This document shows positions 36,365-46,124 of a stretch of DNA of 64,000 nt, in pieces. The stretch's first letter is position 1. Every line of letters starts with the position of its first letter. A program made the position numbers and the translations under genes. The notes below the pieces were generated by a model, which saw only the letters and a program-made list of their open reading frames with translations, was not told where the DNA came from and did no database searches. The stretch comes from Motiliproteus sp036961355 (lineage in GTDB: Bacteria; Pseudomonadota; Gammaproteobacteria; Pseudomonadales; Balneatricaceae), in contig JBALVL010000018.1 in assembly GCA_036961355.1 (NCBI GenBank), forward strand, positions 28,208 through 92,207, in the 5' to 3' direction.

Positions 36365-39226
36365 ATGAACGAAAACTACCGACATTTTCACGATCAGTTG
36401 GCGCAGTTCATCCCTTCCGACCGATTGATCTGCGACCCGTTACGCACACTGGCTTATGGCACCGACGCCAGCTTCTACCGGTTGATTCCGCAGATTGTCA
36501 TCCGGGTCGAGCAGGTCGAAGAGGTTGTTCAAACACTGCAACTGGCCAACACCGCACAGATTCCAGTCACGTTTCGCGCCGCAGGCACCAGCCTGTCGGG
36601 CCAGGCGATCACCGATTCGGTACTGATTCAGCTGGGTGACGGCTGGAAAGGTCATCGAATCAACGACACCGCGACCCGCATCAGCCTGCAGCCGGGTGTT
36701 ATCGGTGGTCAAGCCAACAAGTACCTAGCACCGTTCAATCGCAAAATAGGCCCCGATCCGGCATCGATCAACGCCGCCATGATTGGCGGCATCGCGGCCA
36801 ACAACGCCAGTGGCATGTGCTGCGGTACGGCCCAGAATAGCTACAAGACGCTAGAAAGCATGAAGCTGATACTGGCCGACGGTAGTCAGTTAGATACCGC
36901 CAACCCCAGCAGTCGCGCGGCGTTCCGCGCCAGTCATGGCGAGCTGCTCGAACAGCTGCAACAATTGACCCAGCAGACCCAGGCCAACACCAAGCTGAGC
37001 GAGCGAATCCGGCACAAATACCGACTCAAAAACACCACCGGTTATGCACTCAACTCGCTGGTCGACTTCGACGATCCGTTTGATGTGTTACAGCACCTGA
37101 TGATCGGTTCCGAGGGCACACTCGGCTTCATCGCCGAGATCACCTACCGCACTGTTGCCGAACACCCGCACAAAGCCTCGTCGATGATCATCTTCCCATC
37201 GGTCGAGATCGCCTGCCGTGCGGTAGCCCGGCTCAAGAAAACACCGGTATCAGCGGTTGAACTGATCGACCGGGCCGGTTTGCATTCGATCGAAAACAAA
37301 CCCGGCATGCCCGACTACATTAAAACGCTGGGGCCACAGACAACAGTGTTACTGGTCGAAACCCGTGATGCATCGAAAACTGAATTAGAGGCCAAAGTGG
37401 CCGAGATCAGCGCCGCATTGGTTGAATTTGAAACCGTGCATCCGGTTCGTTTTACCGACGACCCGGCCGAATACAACCAATATTGGGCCATTCGTAAAGG
37501 CCTGTTCCCGGCGGTAGGTGCTGTCCGTAAAACCGGCACCACGGTGATCATCGAAGATGTCGCCTTCCCGGTCGAGCAGCTGGCCGAGGCGGTGCACGAT
37601 CTGCACCAGATTTTCAGTGACCTGCATTATACCGAGGCGCTGATTTTCGGCCATGCGCTGGAAGGCAACCTGCACTTTGTCTTCACTCAGTCGTTCGATA
37701 CCCAGTACGAGCTCGACAGATATGAGCAGCTGATGGATCGGGTCGCCAATCTGGTGGTCGGAAAATACGACGGTTCACTCAAGGCCGAACACGGCACCGG
37801 CCGCAACATGGCGCCTTACGTCGAACAGGAGTGGGGATCTGAAGCCTACGCACTGATGTGGCAGATCAAAAAGCTGTTTGATCCGCAGAATCTGATCAAT
37901 CCGGGTGTACTGCTCAACAACAACAAACAGGTTCACCTGCAAAACCTCAAACCCTTACCGCCCGCTGATCCGTTGATCGATAAGTGTATAGAGTGTGGTT
38001 TCTGCGAGCCCAGTTGCCCATCACGTGCACTGACGCTAACGCCACGACAACGTATTGTGATCCGGCGTGAGATCGCTCGTTTGGAAGATCTTTGCCGGCA
38101 ACCAGGTGAAGATACTACTGAAAACCAGCAGCGGCTCGAGCAGATGCGCCAAGGGTATGACTATCAGGGGCTCGACACTTGTGCCGCCTGCGGTCTCTGT
38201 TCGATGGCCTGCCCGGTGGGAATCAACACCGGCGACCTGACCCGCGCCATGCGCAGTGAAAAGAACAGCAAACACACCGGTAAAGCGCTGTGGTTGGCCG
38301 ATCACTTCGAAGGCGTTGCTAAAACCAGCCGCACTGTGTTCAAACTGGCCGATATCACTCACGGCCTGATTGGCTCCAAAGCGATGACCGCAATTACCAG
38401 CGCAGCCCGTAAGGTCAGCGGTGGTGCAGTACAGCAGTGGACCCCGTCGATGCCTACTGCAGCAGCCAAAATCAAGCCGCTGGCCGATCGACGCGCCTCC
38501 CGCTTTAGCAGCGACAAAAAAGTGGTTTACTTACCCAGCTGCGCCAGCCGCACCATGGGGCCGCAGCGCGATAGCAGTGAAACCCAGTCGCTGGCCGAAA
38601 CCACCGTCGCCCTGCTCAACAAAGCCGGCTTCGAAGTGATCTACCCCGATGGGCTGGATGACTTGTGTTGCGGTATGCCGTTCCAAAGCAAAGGCATGTT
38701 TGACGCCGCCAAGAGCAAGGCGAAACAGACCGAAGCGGCGCTTATCAAAGCCAGCAATAATGGCCAGTACCCGATCTATTCAGACACCAGCCCTTGCACG
38801 CTCAGAATGAAAGAAACGATTGAGGCTGAGTTACAGATCTTTGAGCCGATTCAGTTTATCGACCAATTTGTGCTCGACCAGCTCCAGATCGAACCGGTCG
38901 ACGAACCAGTGGCGCTGCATATCACCTGCAGCAGTACCCGCATGGGACTGGCCGACCGACTCCACCGAATCGCTAAAACCTGTGCCAATCAGGTCATCAT
39001 TCCAGACGACATCAGCTGCTGTGGCTTTGCCGGAGACAAGGGCTTTTCAACGCCGGAACTGAACCAATCGGCACTGCGAAATTTGAAGGCCCAGCTACCT
39101 GAAAATTGTCACGAAGGCTTTTCGACCAGTCGTACCTGCGAAATAGGTTTGTCACACCATAGTGGCATAGAGTATAAATCGATTGTCTATCTGGTCGACC
39201 GCTGTTCGCAGCCGCTCAACCACTAG
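36365..39226 (+). CDS. dld: FAD- and 4Fe-4S-containing D-lactate dehydrogenase (Dld-II type)
   Basis: 953 residues from ATG 36365 (AGGA just upstream; the longer reading has no ribosome site). It is a fusion of an FAD-binding oxidase domain (PVTFRAAGTSLSGQAITDS; C-terminal FGHALEGNLHF and KAEHGTGRNMAP) with a ferredoxin-like domain (two clusters, CIECGFCEPSCPS and CAACGLCSMACPVG) and two Cys-rich CCG domains. This is the layout of quinone-linked D-lactate dehydrogenases in pseudomonads; D-2-hydroxyglutarate or glycolate oxidases are related alternatives. It sits behind the TRAP transporter, so imported D-lactate would become pyruvate for the PDH complex (inference). Confidence 0.88.
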   Translation: MNENYRHFHDQLAQFIPSDRLICDPLRTLAYGTDASFYRLIPQIVIRVEQVEEVVQTLQLANTAQIPVTFRAAGTSLSGQAITDSVLIQLGDGWKGHRINDTATRISLQPGVIGGQANKYLAPFNRKIGPDPASINAAMIGGIAANNASGMCCGTAQNSYKTLESMKLILADGSQLDTANPSSRAAFRASHGELLEQLQQLTQQTQANTKLSERIRHKYRLKNTTGYALNSLVDFDDPFDVLQHLMIGSEGTLGFIAEITYRTVAEHPHKASSMIIFPSVEIACRAVARLKKTPVSAVELIDRAGLHSIENKPGMPDYIKTLGPQTTVLLVETRDASKTELEAKVAEISAALVEFETVHPVRFTDDPAEYNQYWAIRKGLFPAVGAVRKTGTTVIIEDVAFPVEQLAEAVHDLHQIFSDLHYTEALIFGHALEGNLHFVFTQSFDTQYELDRYEQLMDRVANLVVGKYDGSLKAEHGTGRNMAPYVEQEWGSEAYALMWQIKKLFDPQNLINPGVLLNNNKQVHLQNLKPLPPADPLIDKCIECGFCEPSCPSRALTLTPRQRIVIRREIARLEDLCRQPGEDTTENQQRLEQMRQGYDYQGLDTCAACGLCSMACPVGINTGDLTRAMRSEKNSKHTGKALWLADHFEGVAKTSRTVFKLADITHGLIGSKAMTAITSAARKVSGGAVQQWTPSMPTAAAKIKPLADRRASRFSSDKKVVYLPSCASRTMGPQRDSSETQSLAETTVALLNKAGFEVIYPDGLDDLCCGMPFQSKGMFDAAKSKAKQTEAALIKASNNGQYPIYSDTSPCTLRMKETIEAELQIFEPIQFIDQFVLDQLQIEPVDEPVALHITCSSTRMGLADRLHRIAKTCANQVIIPDDISCCGFAGDKGFSTPELNQSALRNLKAQLPENCHEGFSTSRTCEIGLSHHSGIEYKSIVYLVDRCSQPLNH

Positions 39227-39467
39227 TCAAATAACAGAAAGGAACGCGATAGCCCGCGCCCTCCACACCTGTAGCCACCGGTTAATAGCCGAGACGCAAC
39301 CAGGCACTGGAGATAACAAATCGATACGTCGATGCTATCTCTAATCCTCGATACGCATGTCGCAACATCAAGGCCGCAGATGATTTTATCTGCATTAAAA
39401 ACAGAAATTTACATCCGAATCATGCATTAACGTTACGTATTAACATCACGTATTAAGGAGTTCCACC

Positions 39468-39953
39468 ATGGCTTTGCCAGAGATTAATACCATCCTGTAC
39501 ACCTCCTCACTGGGTAAGCACACTCGCCCGGTTTTCCGCCACGCGGTTAAAATGGCGGGACTGTATAACGCCAAGATCATCATGCTACACGTGGTTGAGC
39601 CGATCGGCGAAACCGGCCAGGCGCTGATCCGGAATTACCTTCCCAAAGACCTGATAAAAACGATGCACGACGACGGTCTGGAGAAGGTAAAAGACAACAT
39701 GAAAGAGCGGGTCGCCGCCTTTTATGAAGAGGAGATGAAGATGATCTCCGATCGGCCAGAAGTCAGCATCGAGCAGGTAGTCGGCGAAGGCAACCGTTCT
39801 GACGAGATTGTCGAAGTGGCCAATGAGATTAATGCCGACCTGATCATCATGGGATCGCATAACAGCTTAGGTCGCTCCAGCCGCACCACCCGCCAGGTGA
39901 TCAAGTACTCCGAACGCCCTGTTATGGTTATACCCACTCGTAGCAAAAAATAA
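39468..39953 (+). CDS. Universal stress protein, UspA family
   Basis: 161 residues, a single Usp domain. The ATP-binding signature G-2x-G-9x-G(S/T) reads GSHNSLGRSSRTTRQ near the C-terminus. An insertion of about 20 charged residues lies in the middle (KVKDNMKERVAAFYEEEM). TAAGGAG precedes the ATG strongly. Usp genes are often encoded with TRAP transporters, where they may bind the permease subunit; here one follows the same block after 240 nt. Confidence 0.9.
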   Translation: MALPEINTILYTSSLGKHTRPVFRHAVKMAGLYNAKIIMLHVVEPIGETGQALIRNYLPKDLIKTMHDDGLEKVKDNMKERVAAFYEEEMKMISDRPEVSIEQVVGEGNRSDEIVEVANEINADLIIMGSHNSLGRSSRTTRQVIKYSERPVMVIPTRSKK

Positions 39954-39974
39954 CCCAAGCAGAGCCAAACCGAA

Positions 39975-40868
39975 ATGACGGTTACTACGTTAGCGCTGAC
40001 CGAGCGCATCTTCCTGACCGTCTTTCCGCTGTTTGTTATCGTACTGTGCGGCTACCTCTACGGTCGCCGCCACCGTCCCGATATTGAATTTGCCAATCGC
40101 GCCAACATGGATTTTTTTATCCCGGCGCTGATTTTCCATTCGATGGCGACCCAGACCTTTCCGCTGAGCCAGTATCAAGACTTGGCGATCGGTGCTGTGG
40201 TCGTTGTTTTGGGCTCCGGCCTGCTGCTTTACCCCATCGTGCGGCTGTTCAAGCTCAACCTGAAAACGTTCCTGCCTCCGATGATGTTCAACAACTCGGG
40301 CAACATGGGTATCCCGCTGCTGGTACTGGCGTTTGGTGAAGCTGCACTACCCGCCGCCGTGATCCTGTTCATCGTCGAGAACACCCTCCACATGAGCGTC
40401 GGCGCGTTGATGCTTAACCGTAATACCCACCTGCTGCAATTGTTGAAGATGCCGATGATCCTCGCGACCATCGCCGGTATCGGTTGGAGCGTTAGTGGCT
40501 TGTCACTGCCCAAGGCGATCGAACTGCCGGTACAGATGCTGGGGCAGATCTCGATCCCATTGATGCTATTCACCCTCGGCATTCGCATTGTTGATGTCGG
40601 CCTCAGTAGCTGGCGTCAGGGCGTCTTAGGCGCTGTGTTGTGTCCACTGTCTGGCGTGCTGATCGCCGCGGCTTTACAGCCCTGGCTACAATTGTCAGCG
40701 CAGCAGTTTGCCATGCTGCTGGTGTACGGCGCGCTGCCACCTGCGGTGCTCAATTACATGATGGCAGAGCGCTACCAGCAACAGCCCCAACAGGTGGCGT
40801 CAATCGTGTTGATGGGTAATATCGGTTCGTTGGTGTTTATCCCGCTGGTACTGTTCTTTGCGCTATAA
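39975..40868 (+). CDS. AEC (auxin efflux carrier) family permease
   Basis: 297 residues with ten predicted membrane helices. The family motif FNNSGNMGIPLLVLAFGE is intact, as is the closing GNIGSLVFIPLVL. AEC carriers export small carboxylates or related compounds. It starts 21 nt after the universal stress gene, so it is probably cotranscribed with it. The substrate is unknown. Confidence 0.88.
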   Translation: MTVTTLALTERIFLTVFPLFVIVLCGYLYGRRHRPDIEFANRANMDFFIPALIFHSMATQTFPLSQYQDLAIGAVVVVLGSGLLLYPIVRLFKLNLKTFLPPMMFNNSGNMGIPLLVLAFGEAALPAAVILFIVENTLHMSVGALMLNRNTHLLQLLKMPMILATIAGIGWSVSGLSLPKAIELPVQMLGQISIPLMLFTLGIRIVDVGLSSWRQGVLGAVLCPLSGVLIAAALQPWLQLSAQQFAMLLVYGALPPAVLNYMMAERYQQQPQQVASIVLMGNIGSLVFIPLVLFFAL

Positions 40869-41010
40869 ATTGTTGCCCTGTAAATTTTTCTCTGTATTTT
40901 TTCTGCCCCCACAGTCAAAAAAAATCAAATAAGTAACATCCGCAGTAAAACTGTCATCCTTGAGGGCGTACTATGGACGCTATCATCCATCTAAACATTG
41001 GGATCACAGC

Positions 41011-42447
41011 ATGTTCCGTCGCACCAAAATCGTCACCACCCTTGGCCCCGCCACTGATAGCAAGCAAAACCTTGAAGGCATCATCAAAGCCGGCGCCAAC
41101 GTAATGCGGCTGAACTTCTCCCACGGCGCGGCACAGGACCATATCGACAGGGCCGATCAGGTTCGTCAAATTGCCGACAAACTTGGCAAACAGGTGGCTA
41201 TTCTCGGCGATTTGCAGGGACCTAAGATCCGCATTGCTACCTTTAAAAATGGCAGCGTCACGCTCGGTATCGGCGACGAATTTACCCTCGATAGTGACCT
41301 AGCTGCCGGTGACGGCAATCAACAAACGGTCGGTTTGGATTATAAAGCGCTACCGCAAGACCTCGAGCCGGGTGATCTGCTGCTGCTCGATGACGGCCGC
41401 GTGCAACTGCGGGTTGAAACGATCAGCGGCAATCGAATCATCACGCGTGTGACTATCGGCGGCAAGTTATCGAACAATAAAGGGATCAACAAACAGGGCG
41501 GCGGGCTTTCCGCCGCGGCCCTGACCGACAAAGACAAGTCTGATATTCTCACCGCCGCCAAAATCGATGTAGATTATCTGGCCGTTTCCTTCCCCCAAAG
41601 TGGTGCTGATATCGAGTATGCCCGCCAGCTAGCCAACAAAGCCGGATTCAACCCTCGCATCGTGGCCAAGATCGAGCGTGCCGAGACGGTCAACAGCGAA
41701 GAGGCGATGGACGAAATAATATTGGCCAGCGACGTGGTGATGGTCGCTCGCGGTGATCTCGGAGTGGAGATTGGCGATGCCGAATTGGTCGGCGTCCAGA
41801 AACGGTTGATCCGCCGCTCACGCCAGCTAAATCGAGTGGTTATTACAGCCACTCAAATGATGGAGTCAATGATCAGCAGCCCAATGCCGACCCGCGCTGA
41901 GGTGATGGATGTCGCCAACGCGGTACTCGACGGAACCGATGCGGTGATGCTATCGGGTGAAACGGCGATGGGCGACTATCCAGTGGAGACCGTCAGAGCG
42001 ATGGCCGACGTCTGCAGCGGCGCCGAAAAGCACCCCAGCGTCAATGTCTCCAAACACCGCCTCGACAAGACCTTTACCGATATCACCGAAACGGTAGCCA
42101 TGGCGACCATGTACGCCGCCAACCACCTTGAGGGGGTCAAAGCGATCATCAGCCTGACCGAATCGGGACAAACACCGCTGCTACTGTCGCGGATCAGCTC
42201 CGGACTGCCGATCTTTGCGCTATCGGGCAACGTCGATACCTTGAATCGAGTCAGCCTTTATCGTGGGGTTAAACCGGTCAGATTCGACTACTGGAACGAC
42301 GACATCGCCACCGTCACTGAGAAGGCGATCGAGCTGCTCAAGCAGCAGCACAACTTCAACACTGGCGACCTGGTACTGCTTACCCACGGCAGCAACTATT
42401 CTCCTGAGGGCGGTACCAACTGCACCAAAGTGCTAGCCGTTAAGTAA
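41011..42447 (+). CDS. pykA: Pyruvate kinase, type II (PykA)
   Basis: 478 residues. It starts MFRRTKIVTTLGPATDSKQN, as in E. coli PykA (480 residues), so ATG 41011 is used rather than an upstream TTG. Active-site text includes MRLNFSHG, GDLQGPKIRI, KIERAE, MVARGDLGVEIG and the DGTDAVMLSGETA loop. It converts phosphoenolpyruvate to pyruvate and feeds the pathway encoded just upstream. mak follows 24 nt later. Confidence 0.96.
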   Translation: MFRRTKIVTTLGPATDSKQNLEGIIKAGANVMRLNFSHGAAQDHIDRADQVRQIADKLGKQVAILGDLQGPKIRIATFKNGSVTLGIGDEFTLDSDLAAGDGNQQTVGLDYKALPQDLEPGDLLLLDDGRVQLRVETISGNRIITRVTIGGKLSNNKGINKQGGGLSAAALTDKDKSDILTAAKIDVDYLAVSFPQSGADIEYARQLANKAGFNPRIVAKIERAETVNSEEAMDEIILASDVVMVARGDLGVEIGDAELVGVQKRLIRRSRQLNRVVITATQMMESMISSPMPTRAEVMDVANAVLDGTDAVMLSGETAMGDYPVETVRAMADVCSGAEKHPSVNVSKHRLDKTFTDITETVAMATMYAANHLEGVKAIISLTESGQTPLLLSRISSGLPIFALSGNVDTLNRVSLYRGVKPVRFDYWNDDIATVTEKAIELLKQQHNFNTGDLVLLTHGSNYSPEGGTNCTKVLAVK

Positions 42448-42471
42448 TTCAATCCTAACGGAGCAGTAACG

Positions 42472-43362
42472 ATGCGGTTCGGCGTAGATCTCGGTGGCAC
42501 CAAAATCGAACTAATGGCACTCGACCAGAAGGGTCAATGCTGTTACCGCCGCCGCATCGCCACCCCTCAGCAAAATTACGCCGCCACCGTCGCGGCCATC
42601 ACCACACTGGTCACCGACGCCGAAGCTCAGCTGGGACAGACCGCGCGAGTCGGCATCTGCATCCCCGGTACCCTGTCGCCTGACCATGGCCGGGTCAAGA
42701 ATGCCAATTCGACCTGCCTAATCGGTCAGCTTTTGGACCAAGATCTGCAACAAGCATTGGGCCGACCGGTACAGCTGGCCAACGACGCCGACTGCTTTAC
42801 CTTGTCAGAGACGACCGACGGAGCCGCACAAGGGGCTAACTGCGTATTTGGGGTGATTCTCGGTACCGGCGTCGGTGGCGGTATCACCCACAACGGCCAA
42901 CTGCTTAACGGTCCCAACCGCATTGCTGGCGAGTGGGGGCACAACCCCTTACCCTGGAGTGATCCTCAGCAAGATCCGCCACTGCCTTGCTACTGTGGCA
43001 AACAGGGCTGTATCGAAACGTTCCTGTCGGGTCCCGGGCTAAGTCAACACTATGCCCTGCAGACCGGCCAATCGGCCATCACTGCCGAGCAGATCGTCGC
43101 CCAAGCTGCGGCTGGCGATCCGGAAGCTCAGCAGGTTGTTGATGTCTACTGCGATCGGCTGGCCCGCGGGCTGGCCAGTGTCATCAATCTGCTCGACCCA
43201 GACGTTGTTGTTCTCGGCGGCGGGCTGTCCAATATTGAGGCGCTCTATCAGCAGATACCGGCACGCTGGGGACGCTACATCTTTTCCGATAGCGTCAACA
43301 CCCGCCTAGTTGCCGCACAACACGGTGACGCCAGCGGCGTTCGTGGCGCTGCTTGGCTATAA
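42472..43362 (+). CDS. mak: ROK-family fructokinase (Mak-like)
   Basis: 296 residues. The ATP-binding start FGVDLGGTKIELMALD, NANSTCLIGQ, GTGVGGGI, the zinc-binding CYCGKQGCIETFLSG and the closing GDASGVRGAAWL match E. coli Mak almost block for block. It phosphorylates fructose (or another hexose). It lies directly behind pykA and is probably cotranscribed. Confidence 0.9.
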   Translation: MRFGVDLGGTKIELMALDQKGQCCYRRRIATPQQNYAATVAAITTLVTDAEAQLGQTARVGICIPGTLSPDHGRVKNANSTCLIGQLLDQDLQQALGRPVQLANDADCFTLSETTDGAAQGANCVFGVILGTGVGGGITHNGQLLNGPNRIAGEWGHNPLPWSDPQQDPPLPCYCGKQGCIETFLSGPGLSQHYALQTGQSAITAEQIVAQAAAGDPEAQQVVDVYCDRLARGLASVINLLDPDVVVLGGGLSNIEALYQQIPARWGRYIFSDSVNTRLVAAQHGDASGVRGAAWL

Positions 43363-43476
43363 TCAACATCTAAACGTCGAAATATCAGTCAATTAGACGG
43401 TATTTTCGGTCAATAAGTTGATTCTTGCCGATAGCGGCAGATAATGCATAGATCTCCCTAACGGAATTGAGTACCG

Positions 43477-44799
43477 ATGAGCCAGTCGCCTAACCCACAA
43501 CCTTCTTTCAAAGACAGCCTCTGGTTATATGGTGCCGGCGTACTACTGCTATTAGCCGGTTTTGTGCTGGCCTATCAATTCGTCGAGCCCGCTCCGCCCA
43601 AGCAACTTCGTATCTCAACCGGATCGCCGCAAAATGCCTATTTCAACTACGCAAGTCGTTATGCCCAGTCAATGGCAAAACAAGGTATTTCGCTGGAGGT
43701 TCAGAGCTCTGCCGGATCGGTAGAAAACCTGCAACGCCTGATCGATGAACAAACCGATGTGGCGCTGGTACAAGGCGGCATCAGCCACGCGGAACAACAA
43801 GGTCTGTTATCGCTCGGCAGCCTCTACTTCGAACCTCTCTGGGTGTTTTATCGCCTTGAGCAACCGATCGAGCGTTTAACCGACCTTCGCGGTAAACGGA
43901 TTGCGATCGGTGCCCCCGGCAGCGGCACCCGCCCCATCGCCCAGCTATTACTGAGCGAGAACGGCATCAACAACGACAACGCCAAACTGCATGAATGGGG
44001 CAGTCAGGCCGCCAGCGAGGCGCTCAACGATAACCGCGTCGACGCCCTGTTTATGGTAACCAGCCCCAGCTCTGAGCTGGTCAGTCAACTGCTCCGCGAT
44101 CCGGCTATCGGTTTAATGAGTTTTACCCGGGCCGACGCTTATCGCAGTAAACACCGTTTTCTTTCCAGCGTGACACTCCCTGAAGGCGTGGTTGACCTAA
44201 CCAACAATATCCCGGATCGCCCGATCCAACTGCTAGCACCAACCGCCACACTGGTTACCCGTAGCGATTTCCACCCCGCGTTGAGCGTGCTGCTGCTACA
44301 AGCAGCGACACAGGTTCACGGCCAAGGCGGCTTATTCGAACAACCGGGACAGTTTCCATCGGCCAGTTTCAACCAATTGACACTCAACCCTGATGCCGAG
44401 CGATATTTCCGCTCAGGGCCTCCGTTCTTGCAGCGTTATATGCCCTTCTGGGCGGCCAATCTGATCGATCGCCTGATCATCATGCTGATTCCGATCATTA
44501 CCCTGATGATCCCTCTCAGCAAAGTGCTGCCGCCAACCTATCGCTGGCGTATTCGCTCGCGGATCTACCGCTGGTATGGCCAGCTACGTGAATTGGATTT
44601 TCGCGCTGAAAATGTCAGCAACCCAGTTCATATTAAGTCGATGCTTGATGAGCTAAGTGCTTTGGAACACGAAGTGATGCAGCTTCCGGTACCCAAGTCT
44701 TATGCTGAGAGCCAATACAATTTGCGGCTGCACCTGCACCTGATCCGTCAACAACTCGAGCGCAAACTCAACAACGGCAACCAGCAAGCCAATCATTAA
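43477..44799 (+). CDS. TAXI-family TRAP transporter solute-binding protein with C-terminal membrane segment
   Basis: 440 residues. An N-terminal hydrophobic anchor (LWLYGAGVLLLLAGFVLAYQF) is followed by a TAXI domain beginning LRISTGSPQNAYFNYASRYAQ and containing GSGTRPIAQLLL. The C-terminus has a second membrane helix (NLIDRLIIMLIPIITLMIP) and a helical tail. TAXI proteins with this C-terminal extension are known without adjacent permease genes, and none is adjacent here. The ligand is unknown. Confidence 0.85.
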   Translation: MSQSPNPQPSFKDSLWLYGAGVLLLLAGFVLAYQFVEPAPPKQLRISTGSPQNAYFNYASRYAQSMAKQGISLEVQSSAGSVENLQRLIDEQTDVALVQGGISHAEQQGLLSLGSLYFEPLWVFYRLEQPIERLTDLRGKRIAIGAPGSGTRPIAQLLLSENGINNDNAKLHEWGSQAASEALNDNRVDALFMVTSPSSELVSQLLRDPAIGLMSFTRADAYRSKHRFLSSVTLPEGVVDLTNNIPDRPIQLLAPTATLVTRSDFHPALSVLLLQAATQVHGQGGLFEQPGQFPSASFNQLTLNPDAERYFRSGPPFLQRYMPFWAANLIDRLIIMLIPIITLMIPLSKVLPPTYRWRIRSRIYRWYGQLRELDFRAENVSNPVHIKSMLDELSALEHEVMQLPVPKSYAESQYNLRLHLHLIRQQLERKLNNGNQQANH

Positions 44800-45233
44800 A
44801 TAATAACCAGCGCTAACCCCAATCCTTGCTGCGCGCGCCTCATCGCCGCCAGGTACATATTCTATCGCTAGGGTTGGTGACCTCTCAGCAACAGATGTTT
44901 CCACGCCTGCACCTGCTTTTTTAAGATGCGAGAAGTAAGTGCCACAGGGGGCACTCATGGCCCTTCTTGAGCCTGCTATAGCCTGGCAATAAGGCGATGA
45001 ACAGGCGTTTACAAAACCCAACCTTCATCATGACCTTAACTCCCTCCCCTGCAATGTTGCCTACGGATCCGTAACGAAAACCACCACCCCGAATCCACAA
45101 GCCACCGCCGTAAGTTATTGACTGTAAAACAATCCCCTAACTTCAAAGCGTGTTAAATTAACACGCACAATAAAACCTTCGGAATGCTACAACGTTCTGT
45201 ATAAAGACTGAAAAACCTCACAAGGAACACTGG
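44800..45233. other. Intergenic region with a perfect 19-bp palindrome
   Basis: 434 nt without a convincing gene. At 45148-45166 GCGTGTTAA-A-TTAACACGC is a perfect inverted repeat 68 nt before the next start codon. It is a good operator candidate for a dimeric regulator, or possibly a weak hairpin. The rest shows no clear signals. Confidence 0.45.
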
Positions 45234-46031
45234 ATGAAAGCCATCAAAATCGTCACCGGCCTGGTTGTCGCAGCTATTGCGATCATCGCTATCGTCGTGG
45301 TCATTGGACTGCAAAACATCAACGGTATCGTCAAAGCCGCTATTGAAACGGTAGGTACGCAAGTAACGGGCACCGAAGTACGCCTTGCCGAAGTCGATAT
45401 CACGCTAACCGAAGGCCGTGGCGTACTGCTGGGACTGAGCATAGCCAACCCTAAAGGGTTCAGTGATAACAGCGCATTTTCATTGGGCCAGATCGCCTTG
45501 CAGATCGACCCTATCAGCATTACCGGTGACGTCATCGTCATCGAGGAGCTAACCATCAGTGCCGCCAAACTGTTAGCCGAACAGAAAAACATCAAGGACA
45601 CCAACCTGCAGGCGTTGCTGGACAATGTCGCAGCAGGAGCTAAGAGTGGTGAAGCGAACAACGGCGGGGCTAGTTCGGCAACCAACGACAGCTCCGATCC
45701 TGCTCAACAGGTCAAACTTGCCGTGAAACACTTCCGCTTCGACGCCAGCGAACTGCAGCTAGTGACGGAGCAACTAGGCGAGAAAACCCTTAAGCTGCCG
45801 GCTATTGAGCTCAACAACTTAGGCAGCGCCGAGCAGGGCCTAACCCCAGAACAACTGTCACAGGCGATCCTTAAACCGCTGTTAGCCCAGGCCAAGGCAG
45901 CCGCTAAAAAAGAGCTGGAACGACTAGCCAAGAGAGAAGCTGAAGACCAGCTAAAACAAAAGCTGTCTGAAGAATTGAGCGATGAACAGAAAGGACAGAT
46001 TGACCAACTTAAATCGTTATTCAAGAAATGA
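45234..46031 (+). CDS. Membrane-anchored protein of unknown function, AsmA/DUF-like
   Basis: 265 residues. One N-terminal membrane helix (KIVTGLVVAAIAIIAIVVVIGL) is followed by a periplasmic domain with the repeating beta pattern of AsmA-type or DUF748-type proteins (EVRLAEVDITLTEGRGVLLGLSIANPKGF). A Gly/Ser/Asn linker near residue 140 leads to a Lys/Glu-rich helical tail. A function in outer-membrane lipid traffic would be a guess. CAAGGAA precedes the ATG. A 19-bp palindrome lies upstream. Confidence 0.65.
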   Translation: MKAIKIVTGLVVAAIAIIAIVVVIGLQNINGIVKAAIETVGTQVTGTEVRLAEVDITLTEGRGVLLGLSIANPKGFSDNSAFSLGQIALQIDPISITGDVIVIEELTISAAKLLAEQKNIKDTNLQALLDNVAAGAKSGEANNGGASSATNDSSDPAQQVKLAVKHFRFDASELQLVTEQLGEKTLKLPAIELNNLGSAEQGLTPEQLSQAILKPLLAQAKAAAKKELERLAKREAEDQLKQKLSEELSDEQKGQIDQLKSLFKK

Positions 46032-46124
46032 TCTCAGCCGCTACTTAGCTAAAGTCGATTGGCAGAGTTATTTTTCCAGAAATAACTCTGCCGAAAAAGG
46101 CCATGAGTGACGGGTGACGTCGTG

